Shown here one piece after another: positions 52,601 through 61,762 of a DNA stretch of 64,000 nt. Position numbers and translations under genes: made by a program. The notes beneath the pieces were generated by a model that saw only the letters and a program-made list of their open reading frames with translations, did not search any database and was not told where the DNA came from. Every line of letters starts with the position of its first letter. The stretch's first letter is position 1. The stretch spans positions 682,001 through 746,000 of the forward strand of contig NZ_WTYD01000001.1 of assembly GCF_009827295.1 (NCBI RefSeq), in the 5' to 3' direction. Source of the stretch: Qipengyuania pelagi (GTDB lineage: Bacteria > Pseudomonadota > Alphaproteobacteria > Sphingomonadales > Sphingomonadaceae).

Positions 52601-54654
52601 CGGGCCGGCTCCAGCCTGCGATCGAAGAAGTCGCCGGTCCTCTCGAGCGCTTCGAGCCAGCTTTCGTAGCGGAAGAAATCGTGGCGTTCATTGGGTATCG
52701 CAAGTTCCTCGAAAGGCACGCCGCGCGCGGTCAATTCGCGGGCCAGCAGGAGCGACTGGCGATAATCGACGTTCCGATCATCGTCGCCGTGGATCAGGAG
52801 GACGGGCGAACTCCACTTCTCGATCGCGCCCATGGGCGAGCTGTCCCATTGCAGGCGCTGGATCGCCAGGGCTTCGTCCGGCGCGTAGCTGTCGGGCACG
52901 GGGCGCACCATCGCGTGCACGCCGTGGAGATCGACACCTGCCGCGAACACATCGCTGTCCCGCGCGAGCGCGAGTGCGGCGAGATAGCCGCCCCAGCTTC
53001 CGCCCCAGATTCCGATGCGCGCCGGATCGACGCAAGGCTGCGCCGCCAGCCAGCGCGCGCCTGCGAGAATATCCTGATATTCCGAGGCTCCCTCGCGCCC
53101 CGTCCTGGGCGCTTCGCGAAAGGCGCGGCCGTAATTCGTGCCGCTGCGGAAATTGACCGACAGGACGTCATACCCCTGGGCCGCGAATTCCTGATTTCGG
53201 ATATAGGTGTTGTGGTAATAGAAGATCGGATGGAAGCCCGCGACCATCTGACGGCGCGGGCCGCCATGGGCGAAGATCAGCGCCGGGCGGGGGCCTTCGC
53301 CCGCGCCGCGAAAATACTGGCCGTGGATGCTCGTGCCATCCTCAGCCGTGAAACGAACCGATTGCGGCGTGGGATAGGCCGCGACAGTCGGTTTTGCGCC
53401 GAGCGCCTCCATTCCATCGATCAGCACCATATGCGCGGGCGATCGCGCGTCGGTCAGCGTTGCGGCGAGGCGATTGCCACCAAAGACCGGGAAGAAGGCG
53501 AATTGTCGATCATCGGTCAGCTGCCGGTCCGCGCCGCTGGCGATATCGACCTGCCACAGCGTGCGGCTGTCGAGATCGCCGGGATTGGCGGAATAGACCA
53601 CGCTTCGCCCATCCGGCGTGGGCACGAAATTCTCGACCTCGTTGGCATCGGGTGTCAGATCGCGCGCAGGCCCGCCCCTGGCGGGCACCGCCATGATATG
53701 AAGCCAGCCGCTCCCTTCGTAGGGAAACAGCAGATGGTCCGATGCCGTCCAGAAGAGGTTGCGCCCGCGCGTCCCGTAATATTGCCCGCCTTCGCCTTCC
53801 GGCGCCGACCAAACGGTGCGGACATTTCCGGTCGCCAGATCCGCCACGCGCACCGACCAGAAGGATTGGCGGCTGTCTTCGAAGCGTGCGGGGGGATCGC
53901 GGAACTGGATGAAGGCGACCGCTTGGCCATCGGGTGAAAAGGCGGGATCGCTCGAATGGCCGAGCGTCGCGCCGAGATAGCGCAGGCTTTCGCGAACGAT
54001 GTCGACAACCCCGATAATGCTATGACCTGACCGCAATTCGCGAAACAGGATGCGCGTCCCATCGGGCGACCAGCTGAAATCGCCCGCATTTTCACGCAGA
54101 TCCGCAACCCGGCGCGCCTCGCCCTCTCCGGTCGATACCATGATCGTTCCGCTCCTCACGAAGAGGAGCGAGCGTCCGTCGGGCGCGAACAAGGGGTCAT
54201 GCCCTCTACCGATCGCGCGCGGCGCTGTGTCGTTGTCGAGATCGGCGAGATAGACCGTCTGCTCTGGTGCTTCCACGGCCTGTCCGGTGTTGGGCAAGCC
54301 ATCATCGGCGAACGAAGCGTCGCCGCCACGAACGAAGGCAAGCTTGGTCCCATCGGGCGACAGAGCGAGGCCGTAAATCTCGATCCCGTCGTCTTCGCGG
54401 TAATCGGTGAGCCTGCGAGCGCTCTCTCCCGCGCGCGCGACCATGACATTGCGCACGCCGCGCGCGTTCTCGACCCAGGCGAAAACGGGCGTATCGGCGG
54501 CTCCCGCGAGGCCGGAGGCGAAGGGGATCGCAAGGCGCTCAGCCAGAGCTGAGGAGTGTCCGACATCCTTTACCGGGGCGGATCGATTCTCCTGCGCGAA
54601 CAAGGGCGACTGGAGCGAAACCAGCGTGGCGAGCAGGAGTGTGAAGAACCGCAT
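52597..54654 (-). CDS. Exported S9 family peptidase (prolyl oligopeptidase / acylaminoacyl-peptidase type)
   Basis: A 685-aa protein. Signal peptide (FFTLLLATLVSLQSPLFAQ), then WD40-like beta-propeller repeats (repeated SPDG and FAPDG motifs, residues about 90-400) and an alpha/beta hydrolase domain. GGSWGGY near residue 553 holds the catalytic Ser; LIHGDDDRNV and NERHDF supply Asp and His. It would cleave peptides in the periplasm. ATG 54654 begins at the signal peptide. Cotranscribed with the amidohydrolase; the AmiE-like gene lies 100 bp upstream on the same strand. Confidence 0.9.
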   Translation of the reverse strand: MRFFTLLLATLVSLQSPLFAQENRSAPVKDVGHSSALAERLAIPFASGLAGAADTPVFAWVENARGVRNVMVARAGESARRLTDYREDDGIEIYGLALSPDGTKLAFVRGGDASFADDGLPNTGQAVEAPEQTVYLADLDNDTAPRAIGRGHDPLFAPDGRSLLFVRSGTIMVSTGEGEARRVADLRENAGDFSWSPDGTRILFRELRSGHSIIGVVDIVRESLRYLGATLGHSSDPAFSPDGQAVAFIQFRDPPARFEDSRQSFWSVRVADLATGNVRTVWSAPEGEGGQYYGTRGRNLFWTASDHLLFPYEGSGWLHIMAVPARGGPARDLTPDANEVENFVPTPDGRSVVYSANPGDLDSRTLWQVDIASGADRQLTDDRQFAFFPVFGGNRLAATLTDARSPAHMVLIDGMEALGAKPTVAAYPTPQSVRFTAEDGTSIHGQYFRGAGEGPRPALIFAHGGPRRQMVAGFHPIFYYHNTYIRNQEFAAQGYDVLSVNFRSGTNYGRAFREAPRTGREGASEYQDILAGARWLAAQPCVDPARIGIWGGSWGGYLAALALARDSDVFAAGVDLHGVHAMVRPVPDSYAPDEALAIQRLQWDSSPMGAIEKWSSPVLLIHGDDDRNVDYRQSLLLARELTARGVPFEELAIPNERHDFFRYESWLEALERTGDFFDRRLEPAR

Positions 54655-54754
54655 GACACCTTGCCTAAAGGCCGGAGCACTCTGGTGACAAGCGCCGCGA
54701 TTTCCTTTCATGCGGGCAGGTTATGGACGTCCGAACAAGGCGCATGAGCGTGGT

Positions 54755-55768
54755 CTAATGCGCCGCGTCCCAGGCTTCGACGACGCTGCGCCCGATCTCG
54801 GGCCGCAATTCGTAGATGGCGCGGTCGCGATGGCGTGTCGGGTGGACGCGATTGGTCAGGAGCGTCCACGCCATCCCGCGCTCGAAATCCACCCACAGCC
54901 CGGTTCCCGTAAAGCCAGTGTGTCCGATCGTGGTGCGGGAACACGCTTCTCCCCCGGACCAGCCACCATAAGGCAGCTCCCATCCATGCGTGCGGTGATG
55001 GAACTGCGATGTTCGGATGAGCCGCATCGAAGCAGGGGACAGCACTTCGCCCGCCATCAAGCTGCGCGCGAACTCGAGCACGCCGTCGACCGTGCCGAAC
55101 AGGCCCGCATGGCCCGGCGCCGCCCCTAGGGCTGCGGCGTTCTCGTCATGCACTTCCCCCTTGAGTATCCGGTTGCGCCAGGTGCAGAATTCGGTCGAGA
55201 CCGCCGGGCCGGGCGGCGGACCGTAGGACAGTCCCTTGCCGAGCGGCCAGGCTGACAACGGCTCGCCCGTTATCCGCTCAATCGCGATCCCGAGCAGGAT
55301 GAAATTGATGTCGGAATAGACCGGCGCGCCGTGCGTCCATTCGCGCTGCAGCACGAAGGCCCGCATACGCAGGGGATCGTCGCCATAAGTGTAGATTGGG
55401 AAAACTGCGGGCAGGAAGGTCTGGTGGGCAAGGCACTGGCGAAAGGTGATCCGCCGCTCAGCCGCGTGTTCGACATCGTATTGCCGCAGATCGGGTATCG
55501 CGCTCGTCAGCGGAGCATCAAGATCGAGCCGTCCCTCTTCCGCCAGTTTAAGAACCATCGTGGTGGTCGCGATGATCTTTGAAACGGAGGCGAGATCGAA
55601 CCAGTGTTCGCGCGTCAGCTCCTCGCGCTCGGGCGCGATCGCCGCATCGCCTTGGTAGGCTATCGCGCTGGTGCCATCCCGAGAGATGACGCCAAGCGCC
55701 GCGCAGGGCATACGCCCATCCTCGACCATATGGCGAGCGGGGGCAAAGGCGCGTTCTATGTCGATCAT
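54755..55768 (-). CDS. Cytoplasmic serine hydrolase of beta-lactamase fold, possible N-acetylmuramyl-L-alanine amidase (AmiE-like)
   Basis: A 337-aa serine hydrolase of the beta-lactamase/class C-like family: FDLASVSKII holds SxxK (Ser, Lys), PVYSDINFILLG the YxN-like motif, and GHTGFTGTG the KTG-equivalent loop. No signal peptide is present, so it is cytoplasmic. It overlaps ampG by 4 bp. Bacillus AmiE (YbbE), a beta-lactamase-like protein in a murQ operon, cleaves MurNAc-L-Ala bonds; the setting beside AmpG and MurQ suggests the same job here. That assignment is inference; a general esterase is the alternative. Confidence 0.75.
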   Translation of the reverse strand: MIDIERAFAPARHMVEDGRMPCAALGVISRDGTSAIAYQGDAAIAPEREELTREHWFDLASVSKIIATTTMVLKLAEEGRLDLDAPLTSAIPDLRQYDVEHAAERRITFRQCLAHQTFLPAVFPIYTYGDDPLRMRAFVLQREWTHGAPVYSDINFILLGIAIERITGEPLSAWPLGKGLSYGPPPGPAVSTEFCTWRNRILKGEVHDENAAALGAAPGHAGLFGTVDGVLEFARSLMAGEVLSPASMRLIRTSQFHHRTHGWELPYGGWSGGEACSRTTIGHTGFTGTGLWVDFERGMAWTLLTNRVHPTRHRDRAIYELRPEIGRSVVEAWDAAH

Positions 55769-57306
55769 GCGGCCTCCTGAGGCCCCGCGCTGTTTCCACG
55801 CGAGCGAATGCGGGCAAGGAAAGGAAGGAAGACGATCGCGGCGATACTGGCCGCGCCGGTCAGGACTAAAAAGCCATCATAGCCGATCGCCTGCTGCATC
55901 TCCCCCGATGCGCCCGCCAGCAAGCGTGCGAGCAGGAAAGCGAAGCCCGACAGGAAGGCGTATTGCGCCGCCGGAAAGCGTGGATTGACCAGCATCGAAA
56001 GATACACCACGAAAACCGCGCCCGCGAGCCCGTTGCCGAATTGGTCGACGGCCACGCTGGCGTAGAGCACCCAGCCTTCGGGCGGCCGCCACCACAACCA
56101 GACATAGACCCAATTGCCCAAGGCGGCGACCAGCGCGCCTGCCGCCAGCGCCCAGGACAGGCGCCATTTCGCCACCATCCAGCTGCCCAGCGCCACACCC
56201 ACCATGCTCGCTGGCAAAGCGATCGCCCCATCGGCAATACCGATCTGATCGAGCGAATAGCCGCGCGCATCCCACATCGGATGCGACAGCGTGAGCGCCA
56301 GCACATCGCCCACGCGGTAAAGCGAGACGAAGCCGAGCACGACCAGCGTGGCGAAGCCGTAGCGCCAGAAGATATCGACAAACGGCCCCAGAGTGGTCGA
56401 GCGGAGCAGGGGGGCATCGCTCGGAAGGCGTTTGATGCGCGGCAGGGCAATGGCAAGCAGCGCGAATGGCGCAAGAGCGATCGCGATCACTGCGGGCGTC
56501 AGATTCGTCTCGGAATCGATTCCCGCGCCCGCAAGCATGGTAAGGGCCATCCAGCCGAGAATGGCGACGATCGCACAAGAAGCGGTTAGGATCGCGGTTC
56601 CGATCGCCACGCCATTGAGAAGCGCGGTCCCGCGACTGCTATCGGTTCCGGGCTCTTGGCGCGTCAGGGCAAGGACAGGAAAGGGCGCGAAAGCGGCCAG
56701 AGCGATCGCTAGATAGGCGAACGTCCAGTCCGCACGCGCGGCGATCAGCACCGCACCGCTGCCCGCCGCCACCATCGCGCTGCGATAGCCCCACAGATTG
56801 GCCGCCACGATCGGCGCCTGCGCTTCCTGGGTGGGGGCAAGCTCGATACGCCAGCCATCGGCGGCCACTTCCAGCGTTGTCGTCCAGAAGGCGAGCAGGA
56901 TCGCGAACAACGCGACGAGCGGAAGGTTGGTGTCGGCACTGGTGAAAGCCATGCCCACCATGCTTGCGAAAATGCCGAGCTGGGACAGCATGATCCATCC
57001 GCGCCGCTTGCCCCAGAACCGCGAAAAGCCCGGCACCGAAAACCGATCGAGCAATGGCGACCAGAGGAATTTGAACGTGGGTAGCAACGCCACCCAGGCG
57101 AAATAGCCGATGGTGACGATATCGATGTCGTGCCGTGCCAGCCGCAACAGCAGGACGGCGTTGAACATGAAGAAAGGCAGGCCGGCCGAAAAACCGAGAA
57201 GAAGATAAAGCGGCAAGATACGCCTGGCCGCAAATTCGGGCCGAGTTCCGCCTTCGCTTATCCCATCCAAAATGTGCGCTCCCGAAGCTTGCGCATCCAT
57301 TGGCAT
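55765..57306 (-). CDS. AmpG-like muropeptide permease (MFS)
   Basis: A 513-aa membrane protein with 12 or more helices. PLYLLLGFSAGLPFFMFNAVLLLRLARHDIDIVTIGYF and LLPTFKFLWSPLLDRF match the AmpG start (GFASGLP, LKFLWSPLMDR in E. coli). AmpG brings GlcNAc-anhydroMurNAc peptides into the cytoplasm with protons. Start is uncertain: ATG 57306, ATG 57300 and TTG 57327 are all in frame and none has a clear ribosome site. The 4-bp overlap with the AmiE-like gene ties import to cleavage. Confidence 0.88.
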   Translation of the reverse strand: MPMDAQASGAHILDGISEGGTRPEFAARRILPLYLLLGFSAGLPFFMFNAVLLLRLARHDIDIVTIGYFAWVALLPTFKFLWSPLLDRFSVPGFSRFWGKRRGWIMLSQLGIFASMVGMAFTSADTNLPLVALFAILLAFWTTTLEVAADGWRIELAPTQEAQAPIVAANLWGYRSAMVAAGSGAVLIAARADWTFAYLAIALAAFAPFPVLALTRQEPGTDSSRGTALLNGVAIGTAILTASCAIVAILGWMALTMLAGAGIDSETNLTPAVIAIALAPFALLAIALPRIKRLPSDAPLLRSTTLGPFVDIFWRYGFATLVVLGFVSLYRVGDVLALTLSHPMWDARGYSLDQIGIADGAIALPASMVGVALGSWMVAKWRLSWALAAGALVAALGNWVYVWLWWRPPEGWVLYASVAVDQFGNGLAGAVFVVYLSMLVNPRFPAAQYAFLSGFAFLLARLLAGASGEMQQAIGYDGFLVLTGAASIAAIVFLPFLARIRSRGNSAGPQEAA

Positions 57307-57405
57307 GCAAGCGTCAGATTTTGTCAATCGCGATGCCCCGCGTTTCGGGCACGCGATAGATCGAGGCTATACGCTAGCCGAAGCCCGCCTTGCTGTTGCT
57401 GCAAA

Positions 57406-58329
57406 TCAAAACCCCATGGCGGCCCAGCGGATCTGTCGAAGGGTTTGCTCTTCGACCGTCGACGATCCGCGCTTGCCTTTTTTTCGATGCCCTGAAAGCT
57501 TAGGAGTGGCCGCAATCATGGCCTCGGCTACTTCGATAGGGGTCCAAGCAAGCCATTTCTTACTGATGGAAGTTTTAGATGATCCAGCGTTCGGTTGAGG
57601 ATCGACGATGTTATCCAGCTCATCATCTTCAGAACCGTCGAATTTTAGGTCCTGATAGCTGTCCTGTAATTCGATTTCCGCGTCAGCATACGCGTCGCGG
57701 TAAGCCGGGTAGAGTAGCAACTCCAACATCCATCGGAGCTTGTCATCGGGGGTGAACCCCGCTCGGGTGAGATGGCGGTCGATCTCCTCGCGCCGAATTG
57801 GGCTAACGCCCTTGTTCTCTCGCATGGCGATGATGGTCTTGAGATCGGCGATCCGCTGCGAATCGCAGCCACGTTCAAGCCATGATCGTTCTTCGGCTGG
57901 CAAGAAGGAGGCGTGCCCGCCAAGAGACCTCAACCTCTCGAAGTAAACGATGAACGCGAGGTTCGAAGCGGAGTGAAATTCCGCTAGACTGGGATCGGCG
58001 CGTTGCATGGTGCAGACCTCAAGAAGCCGGGCATCATACATTTCCCTGGCGATGGCACGCAGTTCGCCTTCGGTGACCTCGCTATTTTTCCTAATCTCTT
58101 GTTCCAGCATCGACCGCACTCCGGGAAGGGCGGCGGAGAGCGCCGCCCCTCTATTGCGCGCCTCGAACCGATCGGTGGTGCCGAGAGAAAGGCGCACATC
58201 AACGCGTCTAGTATAGAACAGATCATGAACCCTGCGCCACCAGAAAATGTGGCCGCGGCGATACACATGCTGGAGAGAAGCCACTGGACTGATCTTTCCC
58301 GGACAGCCCGTTGGCACACTCAGGTGCAC
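57406..58329 (-). pseudogene. Truncated tyrosine-type integrase (N-terminal part only)
   Basis: The frame encodes about 307 residues. YRRGHIFWWRRVHDLFYTRRVDVRLSLGTTDRFEARNRGAALSA is the arm-binding start of a sphingomonad/rhizobial phage integrase, and STVEEQTLRQIRWAAMGF begins the core-binding domain, where the chain stops. The whole catalytic domain (Arg-His-Arg-Tyr) is missing, and no continuation is found in other frames before ampG. The start (GTG 58329, or GTG near 58281) is 56 bp from the tRNA-Gln 3' end, the normal position for an element integrated there. It is a remnant. Confidence 0.75.
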
Positions 58330-58384
58330 AACTGGGCTTTCCGAACTGGAGTGATCCAGTAAAATCAGTCACTTGGCTGGGATT

Positions 58385-58459
58385 TGGCTGGGGTGGCAGG
58401 GATCGAACCTGCGAATGCCGGTACCAAAAACCGGTGCCTTACCACTTGGCTACACCCCA
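58385..58459 (-). tRNA. tRNA-Gln(TTG)
   Basis: On the minus strand a full cloverleaf is seen: acceptor TGGGGTG with CACCCCA, D-arm GCC/GGC, anticodon stem CCGGT/ACCGG with loop TTTTGGT (anticodon TTG), T-arm GCAGG-TTCGATC-CCTGC, and encoded GCCA end. A partial repeat of its 3' end (TTGGCTGGG) is found at 58373-58381. It is the probable attachment site for the integrase remnant. Confidence 0.97.
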
Positions 58460-58506
58460 GCAATGCGCGCTCCTATAGCGGGTCGCGCGCGGATGTGAAG
58501 GGGGTG

Positions 58507-59358
58507 TCAGATCGCCTTGCCGTCGAAATCCTGCGATGAATGGCGTTCTCGCAATTGCGTGTCCTCATCGCCCCATACCTTGGTGACGATGCGGCCACGG
58601 CGCACGGCCGGTCGCTGCGCGATCGCCTTCACCCAGCGCGCAACATTTTCGTATTCCTCGATCGAGAGGAAAGTCTTTGCCTCGTTGTAGATCGTACCCT
58701 CGACGAAGGGGGCCAACCAGGGGAAAGCGGCGATATCCGCGATCGTGTAGTCGGCCCCGCCAAGGAACTCGCTGTCGGCGAGGCGCCGGTCGGCGACATC
58801 GAAGAGCCGCTTGGTTTCCATGGCATAGCGATTGATCGGATATTCGTATTTCTCCGGCGCGTAGGCGTAGAAATGGCCAAAGCCGCCGCCGATGAAGGGC
58901 GCGCTGCCGATCTGCCAGAACAGCCAGCTGAGAACCTCCGCGCGTGTGCGGTCGGTTGGCAAAAAGGCGCCGAATTTCTCGGCCAGATGCATCAGGATGG
59001 CGCCGCTTTCGAAGACGCGCAGAGGTTCTGCTCCCGTGCGGTCGAGCAGGGCCGGGATCTTGGAATTGGGATTGACGCCGACGAAGCCCGAGCCGAACTG
59101 GGCGCCGCTGGAGATATCGATCGTCCAGGCGTCGTATTCGGCGCCGTCATGGCCTGCTTCCAGCAATTCCTCCAGCATCACCGACGCCTTCACCCCATTG
59201 GGTGTGGCGAGCGAATAGAGCTGGAAGTCGTGGTCGCCGGCCGGAAGCTCCTTCTCTTCGCGCGCACCGGCGGTTGGACGGTTGATGCTGGCGAATTTCC
59301 CGCCATTCTCGGTATCGTTGGTCCAAACTTTCGGCGGCGAGTAGGTCGGGTCGGCCAA
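58507..59358 (-). CDS. yghU: YghU-type glutathione S-transferase / disulfide-bond oxidoreductase
   Basis: A 283-aa protein aligning end to end with E. coli YghU: VWTNDTENGGKFASINRPTAG, FQLYSLATPNGVKASVMLEELL, SGFVGVNPNSKIPALLD and GGGFGHFYAYAPEKYEY. YghU binds two glutathiones and reduces disulfides. The start is TTG 59358, with GGAG 7 bp upstream; no better ATG is present. Confidence 0.93.
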   Translation of the reverse strand: MADPTYSPPKVWTNDTENGGKFASINRPTAGAREEKELPAGDHDFQLYSLATPNGVKASVMLEELLEAGHDGAEYDAWTIDISSGAQFGSGFVGVNPNSKIPALLDRTGAEPLRVFESGAILMHLAEKFGAFLPTDRTRAEVLSWLFWQIGSAPFIGGGFGHFYAYAPEKYEYPINRYAMETKRLFDVADRRLADSEFLGGADYTIADIAAFPWLAPFVEGTIYNEAKTFLSIEEYENVARWVKAIAQRPAVRRGRIVTKVWGDEDTQLRERHSSQDFDGKAI

Positions 59359-59471
59359 GATTGATCTCCAGTCATCGATGAGCCCGCAAGTTGGGAAGGG
59401 CGGACTGCCGGTGCAAGTGGAACCGAGCTGGCGGCGAAGCGTCCAGCAGTTGAAACCATCAGGCTCGCACC

Positions 59472-60482
59472 ATGACCAAGCTTATCTATGTCGATGATGA
59501 TCTTCCCGGCATCAGCCGCAAGGGCGCTGGCAAGGGTTGGGCCTATTACGATCCCGATGGCACGCTGATCCGCGATACGGCCGAGAAGAAGCGCCTCAAC
59601 GCCATCGCTCTTCCGCCAGCCTATGACGATGCGTGGTTCTGCCCGGCACCGAACGGCCATATCCTGGCGACCGGGATCGACGCCAAGGGTCGCAAGCAAT
59701 ATCGCTACCACCCCGAATTTCGCGCGCGCCGGGAAAGCGAGAAGTTCGATAATTGCCTCGCCTTCGGCGCGCTCCTGCCGCTGGTGCGCAAGCGGGTCGA
59801 GCACGATCTGCGTGGTCGCAAGATCACCCGCGAGCGCTCGGTGGCGAGCGTGGTGCGCCTGCTCGACCTCGGCGCGATCCGGGTCGGGAACGAGGGGTAT
59901 GCGCAGAGCAATCAGAGCTTCGGTGCCACCACCCTGCGCCGCCGCCATGCCGAGCTGACCGGCAATACCCTTCGTCTCCGCTATAAGGGCAAGGCGGGCA
60001 AGCAGCAGGACGTGGTGCTGTCGGACAGCAGCCTGTCGCGCATGGTGCGCAACATGCAGGATCTGCCCGGACAGCACATCTTCAAATATGTCGACGAGGA
60101 TGGGGACGTGCAGGCCGTCGGGTCGAGCGACGTCAACGAATATCTGTCCGAGACGATGGGTGAACGCTTCACGGCCAAGAATTTCCGCACTTGGCACGCC
60201 AGCGTCATGGGGTACGAATGCCTTCTGAACGGGGAAGGGCGCGTCCCGATCAAGGAGCTGCTCGATTGCGTGGCGGGGAAGCTCGGAAATACCCCCGCCG
60301 TCACGCGCAAAAGCTACATCCACCCGGCGGTCATCGATCTGGTCGACCGCCAGGAAGAATGGCGCGCCAGCCTCAAGCTTCCAAGAGCGACGAAATGGCT
60401 TTCGCGCGAAGAACGCGGGCTGGCCGAACTGGTCAAGGATAGTCCCAGTGCGAGCGAATTGCTCAAGGTGTCCCGGGTCTGA
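59472..60482 (+). CDS. DNA topoisomerase IB (poxvirus type)
   Basis: A 336-aa enzyme. GAGKGWAYYDPDGTLIRD starts the N-terminal domain; RVGNEGYAQSNQSFGATTLRRRH and FRTWHASV are catalytic-core motifs, and Tyr282 in TRKSYIHP is the DNA-attaching tyrosine. Bacterial type IB enzymes relax both positive and negative supercoils without ATP. It stands alone, divergent from the yghU gene. Confidence 0.94.
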   Translation: MTKLIYVDDDLPGISRKGAGKGWAYYDPDGTLIRDTAEKKRLNAIALPPAYDDAWFCPAPNGHILATGIDAKGRKQYRYHPEFRARRESEKFDNCLAFGALLPLVRKRVEHDLRGRKITRERSVASVVRLLDLGAIRVGNEGYAQSNQSFGATTLRRRHAELTGNTLRLRYKGKAGKQQDVVLSDSSLSRMVRNMQDLPGQHIFKYVDEDGDVQAVGSSDVNEYLSETMGERFTAKNFRTWHASVMGYECLLNGEGRVPIKELLDCVAGKLGNTPAVTRKSYIHPAVIDLVDRQEEWRASLKLPRATKWLSREERGLAELVKDSPSASELLKVSRV

Positions 60483-60490
60483 CTTGGTTT

Positions 60491-60556
60491 ATCCTGTCAC
60501 AGGTTAACCGCAAAAGTAGTGGATTTATTTGCGCTTGCTCGATAATGTGACAGGAT
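60491..60556. promoter_or_regulatory. Widely spaced inverted repeat ATCCTGTCACA / TGTGACAGGAT
   Basis: Perfect 11-bp arms (60491-60501 and 60546-60556) are separated by 44 nt in the gap between the topoisomerase and histidine kinase genes. The spacing is too wide for a simple terminator; two operator half-sets or a cruciform are possible. Confidence 0.35.
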
Positions 60557-60629
60557 CGTGCGGCGTGTCGTGCGATAGCCGCTGGATTATGGCAACCTGC
60601 GGGATTGAATTTCGGTCCGGGGCGGGCAC

Positions 60630-61643
60630 ATGCAGCGACTGGCGCAATTTGATGTAAGCAGGCAATTCATAACGCGGCCGGGAGAGATCGCGGCCCAGCT
60701 TGTTTTCGGCGCGGTCTGCGCTGCCGCGATGATCGGGGTGCGTGCCGCCTTTGATCTGTGGGCACCCATTTCCGGGCCTTTCGCGCTGATTTATCCGACC
60801 GTTCTGCTCGCCACCCTTTACGGACACTGGCGCGCGGGCGTCGTTGCGTTCGCGGTGACTTTCCTATGGGCCTGGTATTTCGTGCTGCCCGCGCAGCGAT
60901 CCTTCATGTTCGCCGACCCGACCGATCCCGCGCGTGTCGCCATCAATGCATTTTCCGCCCTGATCGTCCTGATTTTCGCCGAAGCGTTCCGGCGCGCGGC
61001 GCATAGCACGATGGAGGAAATCCGCCTGTCCGCGGACCGGAGACTGACTCAGCTCGCCGAATTGGAACATCGCACGAAGAACAATTTCGCGCTCGTCGCC
61101 AGCCTGCTCGAAATTCAGAAGCGCCGCGTCAGCGACACTTCGCTGCACCCGATGCTGGACGATGCGGCCGGTCGCGTGCGTACCTTTGCGGACGCTTATT
61201 CCAGCCTGGCCGTCGATCAGTCCGATGGCGTCAATGTCGATATGAAGCCGTATCTCAATCAGCTCCTGGACCGGATCGAGCGTGCTGCGGTACCTGATTT
61301 CGTAACGCTCTATCGCGAGATCGATCCGGTCGAACTGCCGCGCGAAAGCGCCGTGGCGATTGGGCTCTACGTCAACGAAGCAATCTCGAACTGTCTGAAA
61401 TACGCTTTCCCGGATGAACGAACCGGCAAGATAGGCGTCTTCTTCCAGTCCCGTCAGGAAGGATGGCGGCTGACGATCGACGATGATGGGGTCGGCATAG
61501 ACGGCGGCCCGTCAGAGGGCGGCGGGCTCGGATCGAACCTGCTGGCGGCCTTCGCCTCGCAGGCCGGGGCGCGCCACAGCGCCGGACCCACGCTGGGCGG
61601 GTTCCGCACCGAGATGAACGCGCTTGCCGAAGCGGTTGCCTAA
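60630..61643 (+). CDS. Sensor histidine kinase (DUF4118 and HWE/HisKA_2)
   Basis: A 337-aa membrane kinase. Residues 20-120 form four helices of a DUF4118 sensor; His147 in LEHRTKNNFALV is the phosphorylated histidine of the HisKA_2/HWE class, and NEAISNCLKYAFPDERTGKI and DDDGVGIDGG are the ATPase N and G boxes. No response regulator is adjacent, so its partner is elsewhere. This class is linked to general-stress signalling in alphaproteobacteria. Confidence 0.92.
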   Translation: MQRLAQFDVSRQFITRPGEIAAQLVFGAVCAAAMIGVRAAFDLWAPISGPFALIYPTVLLATLYGHWRAGVVAFAVTFLWAWYFVLPAQRSFMFADPTDPARVAINAFSALIVLIFAEAFRRAAHSTMEEIRLSADRRLTQLAELEHRTKNNFALVASLLEIQKRRVSDTSLHPMLDDAAGRVRTFADAYSSLAVDQSDGVNVDMKPYLNQLLDRIERAAVPDFVTLYREIDPVELPRESAVAIGLYVNEAISNCLKYAFPDERTGKIGVFFQSRQEGWRLTIDDDGVGIDGGPSEGGGLGSNLLAAFASQAGARHSAGPTLGGFRTEMNALAEAVA

Positions 61644-61762
61644 CCGGCCATGAAGGCGTTACCGGCCTGAACAGACGCGGGCCGGATTGTCCTGATCCGA
61701 TCCGGGGTCCGGGCCGCGCGTGACGGCGAGGCCGGGCCAACCAGACGGAGACGCCGACAAAT

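Noticed and set aside
57324..57515. Continuation of the integrase in another frame
   Set aside because: Translated frames after the stop at 57406 show no integrase core or catalytic motif, so a simple frameshift does not restore it.
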